Shown: positions 37,436 through 46,524 of the stretch, one piece after another
Layout: each line of letters starts with the position of its first letter
Numbering within the stretch: position 1 is the first letter of the stretch
Assembly (NCBI GenBank): GCA_030527325.1
Contig: JAUNBA010000006.1
Span: 1-63,615, forward strand
Origin: Slackia sp.
GTDB taxonomy: Bacteria; Actinomycetota; Coriobacteriia; Coriobacteriales; Eggerthellaceae
DNA: 63,615 nt
Direction of reading: 5' to 3'
The notes under the pieces: model-generated
The model's input: the letters and a program-made list of their open reading frames with translations, nothing else
Told to the model about the DNA's origin: nothing
The model's database searches: none
Program-made: the position numbers and the translations under genes

Positions 37436-39544
37436 TCATGCAGAGACGCCCTCCGGCGATGCGGCCCGGCCCGGAGTCTCTTCGCAACGCAGCGCACGGC
37501 CCCGAGGACGCGCCCAATCCATCCACGCTTCGGCGTCGGCGGACGAGAGGTCCCACAGCTGTTCGGTGGTGCCGCCCACGCCCGAAGCGGTACGCGCGTT
37601 CACGATAGCCACGCCCGCATGGCGCTGGAACGGATTGGTCTTCAGATAGGCGAACTGGATCTTGCGGCGCGGAAAGACCGACGTCGTCGACGAAAGGCCG
37701 CCGTTGACCACGATCATGAAGCGGTCGTCGTAACCCAAAAACGATTCGCGATGCCACAAGACGGCGTCGATCGCGTTCAGCGCGAACGCGATGACGAACA
37801 CGGCCGCGCAGGCCGCCCATCCCATCTCGAGCAGCGACAAGGGAACCTGGTCGGCGAACGACGCATCGGCGCGCGCGATAAGCTCGCAAGCCGCCACGAC
37901 GACGCCCCACGCAAGCGTCGTCCAGAACATGAAACTGCGCAGAATCGTGCTGCGCACGACGGCGCGCCGCAACGCGACGGGCGCGGGCGCCGCCGTGCGC
38001 GCAGGCATGTCGGCGAACTCGGGAAGCAGCCCTTCGACGAGTTCGGGAACCCGACTCGTCTTGACGAACGGATGGATCACCATACCCCGTGCCTGATCGG
38101 CGCCTTCCTGCCCGTCGGACGCGGTCGCGTCGACCTTGCCGACCGACAGTTCGCAATACCCCATCAAACGCCGGACGAACGACTGCTTGACCACCAGCGT
38201 CTGCACGCGATCGACATCGACGCCATGAAACGTCCGCTGCAGCAGCCCATGTTCGACCTCGACGCGGTTTTCGCGACGGCGCACTCTGAAGCCGCCATAC
38301 TGCACCGCCGTTCCCACGACGGAAAACAGCCACAAAGCCGCCACCGACAGAATCGCCCACAAAGCAACCTGCCAGGCAAGCGAAGCGAACGCGGCGCTCA
38401 GCGCAGCCGCCGCATCGCCGCCTGCGGCATCGACCGCCGCCTGCGATCCCTCGAGAGCCGATTCGATCCAGAAATCGATATTGTTCGAGAAGAACTGCGC
38501 CGCCGAGACCGCAAGACCCACGATACCCGCGACAATCACGCCGAAACGGCCCGCGGCGCCCGAAAGCCCGGCGAACAGCAATTCCTTATTGGTCAAGCCC
38601 GCTTCGTACGAAACGGCGCCCGTGGCCACCTCCGCGCCGCCGAAGACGCCGCGCACGTCGGCGAGGATCTCGTCGGCCGCATCGAGCACATTGCCGCCTA
38701 CCTGGCAGGCGCCGCCGATCTGCGCGGTCGCGGCGCGAACGCCTTCCTGCGCCTGCTTACCGCCGAAGGCGCGCTGCACGGCCGCGTAGTTCCCGCCGGC
38801 GCACGCCGTCATCCAAGCGGAAGGCGCGACCGACCCCCCGATAAAGGCGTTGCCGAACTCATCGAGCATGCCGCCTGCGGCGAGCACCTTCTTGCGGCGG
38901 AACAGCTCGGCACGCAGAGCCTCGGCGTCGGACGTGCGCATATACCGCAACACGACGGCCTCATTGGCCGCACCGCCCGCCGTATCGATCTTCACATTGC
39001 ATATGCCCACGATGCGCTGCAAAACGCCGGCCTGCTGGTTCACCGACTGCACGCGCCCGTAAGGAACGTGATGGCGCCGTTTATTGACGACGCCCGAAAA
39101 CACCGTCAACTCCGCCGGCGTCAGTTCGTAGCCGAGACGCCGCCATGCGATCCACTTACCGGCCAAGAACAGCACGGCGAGCGCCGCGATCGCTGCCAGG
39201 GCGATGCCGCCCGCCGCCGCCAAAGCCATGACCGGCGGCATTTCATCGAGCAGCGACGGAAACGATCCCGCGGCCGCCAAGGCGATAGCCAGCGCTACGG
39301 CGCCAACGTCGGAAAAGCCGCCGAGCCAGATATAGGAATGATGCACGCGGTGCGAACCGGGACGCAGAGGGTCGGGAACCGCCGCGCGCGGATCGCTCGG
39401 CGCGCACCCCGCGGCGTCGAGACGCGCATACGCGACCAGATCGTTTCGGTATGCCTCCCACGCGGCCTGCGATTCGTCCGTGCTCGCAGCAGAACCATGC
39501 ATATCGGGATCGAAACCCTTGGATTCCTTGCGCTTCTCCTCCAT
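37436..39544 (-). CDS. YdbT-type membrane protein with bacterial PH domains
   Basis: This 702-residue protein belongs to the membrane-flanked PH-domain (bPH2, DUF304) family. An N-terminal stretch of about 70 residues precedes the first helix pair (about 75-130). PH domain 1 follows (LGYELTPAELTVFSGVVNKRRHHVPYGRVQSVNQQAGVLQRI). A second unit is near 430-500 (GFRVRRRENRVEVEHGLLQRTFHGVDVDRVQTLVVKQS) and a third near the C-terminus (SFLGYDDRFMIVVNGGLSSTTSVFPRRKIQ). An Ala/Gly-rich insert (about 260-330) makes it longer than typical homologues. The family is linked to envelope stress but has no defined activity. It starts three bases after its YdbS partner. Confidence 0.82.
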   Translation of the reverse strand: MEEKRKESKGFDPDMHGSAASTDESQAAWEAYRNDLVAYARLDAAGCAPSDPRAAVPDPLRPGSHRVHHSYIWLGGFSDVGAVALAIALAAAGSFPSLLDEMPPVMALAAAGGIALAAIAALAVLFLAGKWIAWRRLGYELTPAELTVFSGVVNKRRHHVPYGRVQSVNQQAGVLQRIVGICNVKIDTAGGAANEAVVLRYMRTSDAEALRAELFRRKKVLAAGGMLDEFGNAFIGGSVAPSAWMTACAGGNYAAVQRAFGGKQAQEGVRAATAQIGGACQVGGNVLDAADEILADVRGVFGGAEVATGAVSYEAGLTNKELLFAGLSGAAGRFGVIVAGIVGLAVSAAQFFSNNIDFWIESALEGSQAAVDAAGGDAAAALSAAFASLAWQVALWAILSVAALWLFSVVGTAVQYGGFRVRRRENRVEVEHGLLQRTFHGVDVDRVQTLVVKQSFVRRLMGYCELSVGKVDATASDGQEGADQARGMVIHPFVKTSRVPELVEGLLPEFADMPARTAAPAPVALRRAVVRSTILRSFMFWTTLAWGVVVAACELIARADASFADQVPLSLLEMGWAACAAVFVIAFALNAIDAVLWHRESFLGYDDRFMIVVNGGLSSTTSVFPRRKIQFAYLKTNPFQRHAGVAIVNARTASGVGGTTEQLWDLSSADAEAWMDWARPRGRALRCEETPGRAASPEGVSA

Positions 39545-39547
39545 GGC

Positions 39548-40039
39548 CTACACATCCTCCTGTGCAAGACGCGCCTGCTCGGCGATGCGGTCGCGCAGCG
39601 CGTCGGCCTCCTCGAACGCCAGCCCGGGAATGACATGTTCGCCCGCTGCCGTAGCCACCGTGACGGCGGCCAGGCCGAACGCGCGCAGCACCGGCCCTTG
39701 ACGCGTATCGGTGTTTTGCACGCGCACGAACGGAATGACGACGCGCGTACGCCATACGATGCCGCGCGCTATGTCCAGTTCGTCGCAGCCGACTTCGTAG
39801 CGCCACCGCGCATAGCGCACTGGCACGAGCATGCCTGTCCAAACGACCAGGCATGCAAGCCACGCGACCGTCATGGCCCCCGCAACGATCCAGGCCCACT
39901 GCGCGCAGGGATCGGACAGCGCAATGGCGAAAAACGCCGCCGAACAGCAGGCGTACCCCGCCGTGATCCACAGCGAATCGCTGATGCGCCATACGCGCTT
40001 TATCCTGGGATCGAGCCTGTTTTCGGGAAGGGGTCGCAT
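39548..40039 (-). CDS. YdbS-type PH-domain membrane protein
   Basis: The 163-residue protein has two helices (about 25-45 and 50-72) followed by one bPH2 domain (RYEVGCDELDIARGIVWRTRVVIPFVRVQNTDTRQGPVLRAFGLAAVTVATAAGEHVIPGL). This matches YdbS of the B. subtilis ydbST pair, whose disruption affects bacteriocin and envelope-stress resistance. The start ATG has AAAGGAG. Stop and start of the pair are three bases apart, so they are co-translated. The promoter lies near 40161. Confidence 0.83.
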   Translation of the reverse strand: MRPLPENRLDPRIKRVWRISDSLWITAGYACCSAAFFAIALSDPCAQWAWIVAGAMTVAWLACLVVWTGMLVPVRYARWRYEVGCDELDIARGIVWRTRVVIPFVRVQNTDTRQGPVLRAFGLAAVTVATAAGEHVIPGLAFEEADALRDRIAEQARLAQEDV

Positions 40040-40160
40040 GCGTGCTCCTTTGCAACGGGCGTCCGCAAAGCCGATGGCGGCGGGCGCGAAGACTCGTGAA
40101 TGCGACAGAATGGCGCGCCTGTCGTACGAAGCGCCTCGCATTTTCATAAAAACACGCGCC

Positions 40161-40187
40161 ATTATACCCGCAGCACCCCCGTGCAAC
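40161..40187 (-). promoter_or_regulatory. promoter of the ydbS/ydbT-like operon
   Basis: TATAAT lies on the minus strand at 40161-40166 with a weak GTTGCA about 15 bases upstream. The 345-base gap to murE holds no gene. Confidence 0.5.
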
Positions 40188-40384
40188 GCCGCGTTGACGT
40201 AACGGTTCGATGGCATATACCTGCCGCCCTAGTCGTGGATTCTTGCCCGGGCGAACGCAGGCGGCGCACCCATCGGCTAAGCTATGCAGAAAGGCAAACC
40301 GACCTGCCGCCCAGCCGCCCGCAAGCGCGGCCCGCATGCGCGACGCCATGCAGACGCGCAGGCCACCGAGCATCAGGAGACATC

Positions 40385-41920
40385 ATGACCACCACCGAAC
40401 AAGCGGCGCAGATGCCGCGCACGGTCGAATCGTGCGTTCGGCTGCTCGAGCAGCACTCCTTGCTGGAATGCGCGCCCGCAGCCAATGAGCTCGCGCCGTC
40501 TTTCGTCTTGCGCGGCGTATGCTGCGATTCGCGACGCGCGATGCGCGACAGCCTCTTCATCTGCAAAGGGGCGCATTTCAAGGCCGACTACGCCCGCGAA
40601 GCCCTAGCGGCGGGCGCGGCCGCCTATCTCTCCTCCGAGCGGATCGAAGGCGTCGCGGCCCCGTGCATCCTGGTCAACGATGTGCGCGCGGCGATGGGAA
40701 TTCTGGCCGATGCCTTCTTCGAACACCCTTCGGGCGACTTGAAGATCTGCGCCATCACGGGCACCAAAGGCAAAACGACCAGCGCGTATTACCTGAAAAG
40801 CATCGTCGACGAGCATGCGCGATCCTGCGAAGCGGCACGCTGCGCCCTGCTTTCCACCATCGCCATAGACGACGGCATCGAGCGCGTTCCCTCGACGCTC
40901 ACCACCCCCGAACCCATCGATTTGCAGCAGCATCTGGCCAACGCGCGCAAAGCCGGAGCATCCGCCGTGGTCATGGAAGCGTCGAGCCAGGCGCTGAAAT
41001 ACGGACGTCTCGCATGCGTTGCGCTGGAAACGGGCATGTTCACCAATCTGGGCGAAGACCACATCTCCCCCATCGAACACCCCGATTTCGCCGACTACAT
41101 GGCAAGCAAGCTTTCGCTGTTCGACCGCTGCCGCAACGCCGTGGTGAATGCGGACGACCCGCACGGCCAAGCCTTCGTCGACGCCGCGCATGCCGCCGGC
41201 TGCGAGAGGGTCATCACCTATTCGATCCACGACCCCGCAGCCGATTTCTACGCCGACAACATCAGGCGCGTACAAGGCGGCGTCTCCTTCGACGCGCATT
41301 TCGACGGCGCATGCCATCCCCTGCTGCTCAACACCATGGGCGCGTTCAATATCGCCAATGCACTCGGCGCGATGGCGTGCGCCGTCACCATTGGCATCGG
41401 CCCCGACGACATCGCGCGCGGACTCGCCCGCGCCGTCGTTCCCGGCCGCATGGAAACGTTCGCCCATCCGCAGCGCGACATCGTGGGCGTCATCGACTAC
41501 GCCCACAACGGGTCGAGCTTGGAAGCGCTGCTCGCCGACGTGCGCGAAAGCTACCCCGACCGCCGCGTCATAGCCGTATTCGGCGCCACGGGAACCAAGG
41601 GCGTCGAGCGCCGATTCGGCATGGGCGAAGCAGCAGGCAGGCTCGCCGACGTCGTGATCGCCACCGAAGACGATCCGGGCCAAGAACGCGTGGAAGACAT
41701 CTGCGACGCCATCGCCTCGTCGGCACGCGCCGCGGGCGCGACCGACGTGCGCATCGTCCTCGATCGCGAGCAGGCCGTACGCGAGGCCATCGCAGCCGCA
41801 GTCGAACCCGCAGTCATCGTGCTCGCCGGCAAAGGACACGAACGCACCATCATCCGCAAAGAAGGCCGCGTTCCCTACGAAGGCGACGCATCCCTGATCA
41901 CGCGTTTGTTCAACGAATAA
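40385..41920 (+). CDS. murE: MurE-type UDP-N-acetylmuramyl tripeptide ligase
   Basis: The 511-residue Mur ligase adds the third amino acid of the peptidoglycan stem to UDP-MurNAc-Ala-Glu. The three domains are visible. The N-terminal domain binds the substrate (GVCCDSRRAMRDSLFICKGAHFKAD). The ATPase centre has ITGTKGKTTSAYYLKSI, TTPEPIDLQQ and MEASSQALKYGRL. The C-terminal domain contains ATGTKGVERR and ATEDDPGQE. Meso-diaminopimelate enzymes carry DNPR at that last position. DDPG is closer to lysine-type enzymes, so lysine or ornithine is the more likely substrate (inference). The ATG has CAGGAG. The gene is away from any dcw cluster. Confidence 0.87.
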   Translation: MTTTEQAAQMPRTVESCVRLLEQHSLLECAPAANELAPSFVLRGVCCDSRRAMRDSLFICKGAHFKADYAREALAAGAAAYLSSERIEGVAAPCILVNDVRAAMGILADAFFEHPSGDLKICAITGTKGKTTSAYYLKSIVDEHARSCEAARCALLSTIAIDDGIERVPSTLTTPEPIDLQQHLANARKAGASAVVMEASSQALKYGRLACVALETGMFTNLGEDHISPIEHPDFADYMASKLSLFDRCRNAVVNADDPHGQAFVDAAHAAGCERVITYSIHDPAADFYADNIRRVQGGVSFDAHFDGACHPLLLNTMGAFNIANALGAMACAVTIGIGPDDIARGLARAVVPGRMETFAHPQRDIVGVIDYAHNGSSLEALLADVRESYPDRRVIAVFGATGTKGVERRFGMGEAAGRLADVVIATEDDPGQERVEDICDAIASSARAAGATDVRIVLDREQAVREAIAAAVEPAVIVLAGKGHERTIIRKEGRVPYEGDASLITRLFNE

Positions 41921-41984
41921 GCCGCGGCGCGGCGGCGGACGGCATCGGACCTCGCCGCCGCGCACGATATCGCGAAGGAACCCC

Positions 41985-42266
41985 ATGCCCCTCTACATAG
42001 CCCATTACAAATCGCCCAACGGATCGACGCCGGTGTCGGGCGTCTTCGAGTTTTCCAGCAACCACCGCGCAGGTTCGAAACAAAATATGCACGATGCGCG
42101 CATGCACATGCTGCAGTCGTACGGCAACGAAGCCGTAGCCTGGCAGATCGACGCCATCGAAACGAAAAAGGCCGATGACGCGCGATCGGACCACCAGATG
42201 CAGATCGATTTTCGCGACCCCGCCGAGCATAGGCCGAAAAAGCGCATCGTCCGCGGCTTCAAATAG
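41985..42266 (+). CDS. small protein of unknown function
   Basis: This 93-residue soluble protein opens MPLYIAHYKSPNGSTPVSGV, continues FSSNHRAGSKQNMHDARMHML and ends in a basic KKRIVRGFK tail. There is no signal peptide or membrane helix. The ATG has a good GAAGGAA site 64 bases after murE in the same direction, so they may be co-transcribed. The composition is that of a real protein, not a random frame. I know no family for it. Confidence 0.6.
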   Translation: MPLYIAHYKSPNGSTPVSGVFEFSSNHRAGSKQNMHDARMHMLQSYGNEAVAWQIDAIETKKADDARSDHQMQIDFRDPAEHRPKKRIVRGFK

Positions 42267-42414
42267 GCCCGACGGCACAAGCCCCGCGCAACGCGAAAGC
42301 GTGACGCCGGCGTGCAAACCGCCGCGGCGCGCGAACGAACGACGCGGGCAGGCGCCCGGACCATGCGCCCTCAAAGCGCAAGATCCGGCGCCTCGTCGCG
42401 AAGCCGACACGAAA

Positions 42415-42452
42415 AAAGCGGCGCGCCCCGAATGCGCAGGGCGCGCCGCTTT
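42415..42452 (-). terminator. terminator of asnB
   Basis: A 14-base perfect stem (AAAGCGGCGCGCCC with its complement) around a 10-base loop is followed by TTTTTT on the minus strand. It may also stop plus-strand transcription from murE. Confidence 0.85.
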
Positions 42453-42471
42453 CGTGCGAACGGAAACGGGC

Positions 42472-44319
42472 TTAGCGCTCGTCGACGAAGTAGCGCTTGT
42501 ACCAGATAAGGAACGTCAGCGCGGTGTAGATCTTGCGCTGGTTGAGCGCGCGGCCCTCGAAATGATCGTCGAGCAATGCCACAAGCTTGGCGGTATCGAA
42601 GAATTCCTCGGCCCACGGCGCCGTGAAATACCCCTTCACGTAATCGTAGTATTTCTGCTCGCGCAGCCAGAATTTGATGGGAACAGGGAAGCCCTTCTTC
42701 GGTCGCGTAGCCCATTCATCAGGCAAAACACGATTTGCCGCATGACGCAGCACCTGCTTGTTGCCCTGCTCGTTCACGCGGTAGCGCACAGGAATATGCT
42801 CGGCGAATTCCATCATCTTCTTATCGAGGAACGGAACGCGCAGCTCAAGCGAATGCGCCATGCACATCTTGTCGGCCTTGAGCAGGATATCGCCCGGCAG
42901 CCACATATTCATATCGAGGTACTGTTTCTTGGACAGCTCGCACGAATCCTTGACGCGGTCGTAATACGGCGCGCACAGCTCGAAGGCATCGGGGCCCTTG
43001 TCGTAAGCGGGCTTCAAGATGCCGTCGGCCTCGGCAGGCTCGAACACCTTGGCCTGGCCGACATACCAGCGCTCGGGAACCTCCGCGCACTTCGTCAAGA
43101 AATTATGCCCCTTGAAATACGGCAGATGCTGCACGAGCGACCCCAACCCGCGACGAACGCACAAAGGAACGGCGCGCTTGAAGGAAGCCATCTGCGGCGT
43201 ATCCTCATACCACTCGTAGCCGGCGAACAGCTCATCGGCGCCTTCGCCCGAAAGCACCACCGTGACCTGCTCGGACGCCAAACGGGCCAAGAACCACAGC
43301 GGCACGCTCGAAAGATTACTCTGAGGCTCATCCATGTGATACTGAATCTCGGGCAACACGTCGAAGAACTCGTCCGCCGTCACCATCTTGCGGACATTCT
43401 TGATACCCAGCTTGCCGGAAAGCTCGGCGGCGTAGTTCGTCTCGTTGAAATCCTTGTAGTCGAAACCGACGGAAAACGTGGTATCGGGCATGAGGCATGC
43501 GGCGATATAGCTCGAATCGACGCCGCCCGAAAGGAACGACCCCACCTTCACGTCGGCAATGCGATGCGCGGCCACGCTTTCGCGCACCACCTGGTCGCAC
43601 TCCTGCACGTAGGCGTCGAAATCCTTGGACTCGTCTTCGCTGAAATCGGCGTCCCAGTAGCGGCGCACCTCCATGGAGCGCGTCGCCAAATCGTACGTGA
43701 AGCAATGCGCGGGCGGAAGCTTATAGACGCCCTCGAAAAACGTTTCATCGGTGGCTGGGAACTGCATGGTGAGATACGGGCGCAGCGCCTGTTTGTTCAC
43801 CGCTTTCACGAATCCGGGATGCTCGAGGAAGCTCTTGATCTCGGAGCCGTACAGCAGATCGCCCTGAGCCGTGGTGCAGTAATAGAACGGCTTGATGCCG
43901 AAGATATCGCGCGCGCCGAACAGGCGATTGTTCCTTTTATCCCAGATGACGAACGCGTACATGCCACGCAGGCGGTCGACGATCCCCTCGCCCCACTCCT
44001 CATAGCCGTGCAGCAGCGACTCGGTATCGGCGTCGCAATGGAACTCGTAGCCTTTGGCCTCGAGCTCGCGGCGCAGCTCCTGGAAATTGTAGATCTCGCC
44101 GTTGAACGTGATCACCACGCTGCCGTCGGCGTTGCTCATGGGCTGCGAGCCCGCTTCCGTCAAATCGAGGATGGACAGGCGGCGGAACCCCATGGCCACC
44201 TGGTCGGCCAAAAACACGTCGCCCATATCGGGGCCGCGATGGACGATACGGTCCATCATGGCGGTCAAGACCTGCTGTCTGTTTTCGATATCACCGGTGA
44301 ATCCGACGAATCCGCACAT
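42472..44319 (-). CDS. asnB: asparagine synthase, glutamine-hydrolysing (AsnB/AsnH type)
   Basis: The 615-residue class II amidotransferase has nucleophile Cys2 (MCGFVGFTGD) and the glutaminase motifs FRRLSI and VITFNGEIYNFQELR. The synthetase domain follows with the ATP pyrophosphatase loop FLSGGVDSSYIA (about 255) and SGEGADELFAGYEWY. Housekeeping members make asparagine. Some homologues (AsnH of lactococci, LtsA) instead amidate peptidoglycan side chains. Its neighbour is an ATP-grasp ligase of the D-aspartate ligase type and murE is just beyond, so the wall-amidating role is plausible here. The ATG has GAAAGGTG. It may be transcribed with the upstream ligase or separately. Confidence 0.88.
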   Translation of the reverse strand: MCGFVGFTGDIENRQQVLTAMMDRIVHRGPDMGDVFLADQVAMGFRRLSILDLTEAGSQPMSNADGSVVITFNGEIYNFQELRRELEAKGYEFHCDADTESLLHGYEEWGEGIVDRLRGMYAFVIWDKRNNRLFGARDIFGIKPFYYCTTAQGDLLYGSEIKSFLEHPGFVKAVNKQALRPYLTMQFPATDETFFEGVYKLPPAHCFTYDLATRSMEVRRYWDADFSEDESKDFDAYVQECDQVVRESVAAHRIADVKVGSFLSGGVDSSYIAACLMPDTTFSVGFDYKDFNETNYAAELSGKLGIKNVRKMVTADEFFDVLPEIQYHMDEPQSNLSSVPLWFLARLASEQVTVVLSGEGADELFAGYEWYEDTPQMASFKRAVPLCVRRGLGSLVQHLPYFKGHNFLTKCAEVPERWYVGQAKVFEPAEADGILKPAYDKGPDAFELCAPYYDRVKDSCELSKKQYLDMNMWLPGDILLKADKMCMAHSLELRVPFLDKKMMEFAEHIPVRYRVNEQGNKQVLRHAANRVLPDEWATRPKKGFPVPIKFWLREQKYYDYVKGYFTAPWAEEFFDTAKLVALLDDHFEGRALNQRKIYTALTFLIWYKRYFVDER

Positions 44320-44451
44320 AGGGCACCTTTCGCACGAATGGAAAGCCGCGGACGGGCGCGGCTCATGATGTTGTTGCAAGGAGCATCGATTGTAACGCCT
44401 GCGGCGGCGTACGCCCGAAATTACGCCATTTCACTACGGCGCACGACATAC

Positions 44452-44497
44452 GTAGCGGCCCCGCACGACGGACGAAAGCACCAGGCGGGGCCGCTAC
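44452..44497 (-). terminator. long hairpin after the ATP-grasp ligase gene
   Basis: A perfect 13-base stem (GTAGCGGCCCCGC with its complement) with a 20-base loop lies two bases after the stop codon. There is no U-tract, so termination may be partial and allow read-through to asnB. Confidence 0.6.
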
Positions 44498-44499
44498 GG

Positions 44500-45750
44500 C
44501 TAGCGATAATTGTTCGGATTGGCGAACTTATCGATGTAACGATGCAGATGGATCTTCATCCACGCCCAACGCATCGGGTTGAAACGCAGGTCGTAAGGGT
44601 AATCGAAGCTCATCGACTCCTTGCCCTGGGCCACCAGCTCTTTGGCGCGTGCGATGAATTCGGGGTCTTGCACGTATTGATAGACCACCTTCAGCGGCAC
44701 GGAATGCCAAAAGACCTCGTTGGTATTCTGCACGCACGGACCTAGATCGCGCTTGAAGACGCGATCTTCGACCACGAAACGGGCGATATTATGGCCGGCT
44801 GCGGTGACGTGGTAGTTCGTACGCCCTTGGCGCAGATTCACCTCGAACACCTTGTAGGATCCGTCGCGATCGTCTCGTTTGATATCGAAATTCGCAAAGC
44901 CCGTGAATCCGATTTCTTCCAGGAAGTTCTTGATCAGCTCCTGCAGCTCGGGGTTCGGCTGCGTGATGATGGCACACGGATTGCCGAGAGCCGTGGGCGT
45001 GTGCTCCTCAAGGCCTTCGCGGCCGAAGCACATGAGCTTTACCTTGCAGTTGCGGTCGCAATACGCGGTCAACACGTTCATGTTGCAGTCTTCGCCGACC
45101 ACCATATCCTGCAACAGCACCTCGTCTTCGTAGCCCGCGCCGTAGATGAGGCCCAGGATACGCAGCGCGTCCGCGGGCGTGTCCGCCGTATACACCTTGC
45201 GCATACCCTCGAACGGATGGTCCCAGTACGTCGCGCTGACGGCAGGCTTCACGATGACGGGATAGGAGAATCCAACGGCATCGGCGGCAAGATCGGCAGA
45301 CGCGATGCCCTCGGCAAAGCGCTCGGGCGTCACCGCGAACGTCTTCGGATACGGAATGCCGTATTGCTCGCACATCTCGTAGAAGCTCGACTTCGACTCC
45401 AGGCGGTCGCGCAGCTCGGGGCGGATATACAGCGTGACGCAATTCGACGGCAGGTCGTCCTGGATCTCCGAAAGCACCGCCGCGTACACATCGCCGCATC
45501 CCCACACCAGATGCATGGTGTCGGGATGCTTGGCCGCGAAATCCGTGACGATCTTCAGCATGACGTCGGGCCTGTCCACATGCTCGTCGTAGCTGCATTC
45601 GACGATGCGGCTGTGCATGGTGTCGCCCGCTGCGAAACGGCCGAACGCGTAGCTCTTCTTTCCGTACTGCTCATGGATGGCGCGCGCCACCGAATAGCAG
45701 TTCATATCCCCGCCGATCAAGACGGGAATGAAATCGACTTCCTCAGACAC
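44500..45750 (-). CDS. ATP-grasp carboxylate-amine ligase resembling D-aspartate ligase
   Basis: The 416-residue protein has an N-terminal preATP-grasp region (PVLIGGDMNCYSVARAIHEQYG). The ATP-grasp core follows (SKSSFYEMCEQYGIPYPKTF, the lysine-bearing YPVIVKPAVSA, EVLLQDMVVGEDCNMNV, and metal-site GFANFDIKRDD...VFEVNLRQGRTNY). This order and length fit the family of the enterococcal D-aspartate ligase and lactococcal AslA, which attach D-Asp to the lysine of the peptidoglycan stem. The substrate is inferred, not shown. AsnB and MurE as neighbours strengthen the wall hypothesis. Confidence 0.75.
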   Translation of the reverse strand: MSEEVDFIPVLIGGDMNCYSVARAIHEQYGKKSYAFGRFAAGDTMHSRIVECSYDEHVDRPDVMLKIVTDFAAKHPDTMHLVWGCGDVYAAVLSEIQDDLPSNCVTLYIRPELRDRLESKSSFYEMCEQYGIPYPKTFAVTPERFAEGIASADLAADAVGFSYPVIVKPAVSATYWDHPFEGMRKVYTADTPADALRILGLIYGAGYEDEVLLQDMVVGEDCNMNVLTAYCDRNCKVKLMCFGREGLEEHTPTALGNPCAIITQPNPELQELIKNFLEEIGFTGFANFDIKRDDRDGSYKVFEVNLRQGRTNYHVTAAGHNIARFVVEDRVFKRDLGPCVQNTNEVFWHSVPLKVVYQYVQDPEFIARAKELVAQGKESMSFDYPYDLRFNPMRWAWMKIHLHRYIDKFANPNNYR

Positions 45751-45873
45751 GATATCTCCTTGCTATCGCCCCATGTCCGCGGCCGCGCCGTCGGAACCAT
45801 CGTTATACGCATACGCTTCGATGACCTGCGATTATATGTCTTGATTCGGCGCAGGCAGTCGGCGCGAGCATGA

Positions 45874-46317
45874 TTATGCCAGACGGCTTCCCACTTCTTT
45901 GGCCGCAGCCGCCTTGTCGAAATTGCCTCCCGTCGCCGCGGTGAGCGCGCCCATGACCTTGCCCATATCGCGCTTGGTCTCGGCGCCCAGATCGGCGATC
46001 GTCTTCTCGATCAGCGCCGTCAGCTCATCCCCCGAAATCTGACGAGGAAGGTATTCCTCGAGAATGGCGATCTGTTCTTTCAGCATGGCGGTGCGCTCGG
46101 CATCGTTGCCGGCCTTGATGGACCCGTCGAGCGTTTCGCTCGTCTGCTTGACCAGACGCTTCAACATAGCGTCGACATCGGCTTCCGTGATTTCGCGGCG
46201 CTCGTTCACCTCGATGTTCTTCACTTCGCCCAACACCTGGCGCAGAATGGAGAGGCGGTTTTTATCCTTCGCGCGCATGGCGTTCTTGATTGCTTCCTGC
46301 AAGGCTTCGTACTGCAT
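45874..46317 (-). CDS. YqeY-like GatB-domain protein
   Basis: The 147-residue protein matches the GatB/YqeY family: an N-terminal helical half (LQEAIKNAMRAKDKNRLSILRQVLGEVKN) and a C-terminal helical YqeY domain with EEYLPRQISGDELTALIEKTIADLGAETKRDMGKVMGAL. This resembles the tRNA-binding tail of the GatB amidotransferase. The precise function is not established. The ATG at 46317 has GAAGGA. A TATACT box is near 46366. Confidence 0.88.
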   Translation of the reverse strand: MQYEALQEAIKNAMRAKDKNRLSILRQVLGEVKNIEVNERREITEADVDAMLKRLVKQTSETLDGSIKAGNDAERTAMLKEQIAILEEYLPRQISGDELTALIEKTIADLGAETKRDMGKVMGALTAATGGNFDKAAAAKEVGSRLA

Positions 46318-46365
46318 GGCATGGTCCTTCCGTCGTCTGCCTTTCCGTCTCGCGTATCGGTTGGC

Positions 46366-46371
46366 AGTATA
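46366..46371 (-). promoter_or_regulatory. -10 box of the yqeY-like gene
   Basis: The minus strand reads TATACT, about 50 bases before the start. No consensus -35 is visible. Confidence 0.45.
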
Positions 46372-46456
46372 GCGCCGGCAACGCGCGCGCGATCGCGAAC
46401 CGGCAAGGCCACGCAAAACGAACGCGCGCAAAAGCGGTAAGCCTGGAAGAACAGCT

Positions 46457-46524
46457 TCTCTCAAATACTGTCACACAAATTCTAGTCATTTAGTATTTCA
46501 CTCTATATGACTCTATTTGAGAGA
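46457..46524. repeat. nested inverted repeat in an AT-rich island
   Basis: TCTCTCAAATA (46457-46467) and its exact complement TATTTGAGAGA (46514-46524) enclose a second pair, AGTCAT/ATGACT. The island (about 46440-46680) stands out: 38 of 120 bases at 46501-46620 are G or C. It lies between the yqeY promoter and the end of the AlbA-type gene. No gene is seen in it. Confidence 0.6.
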
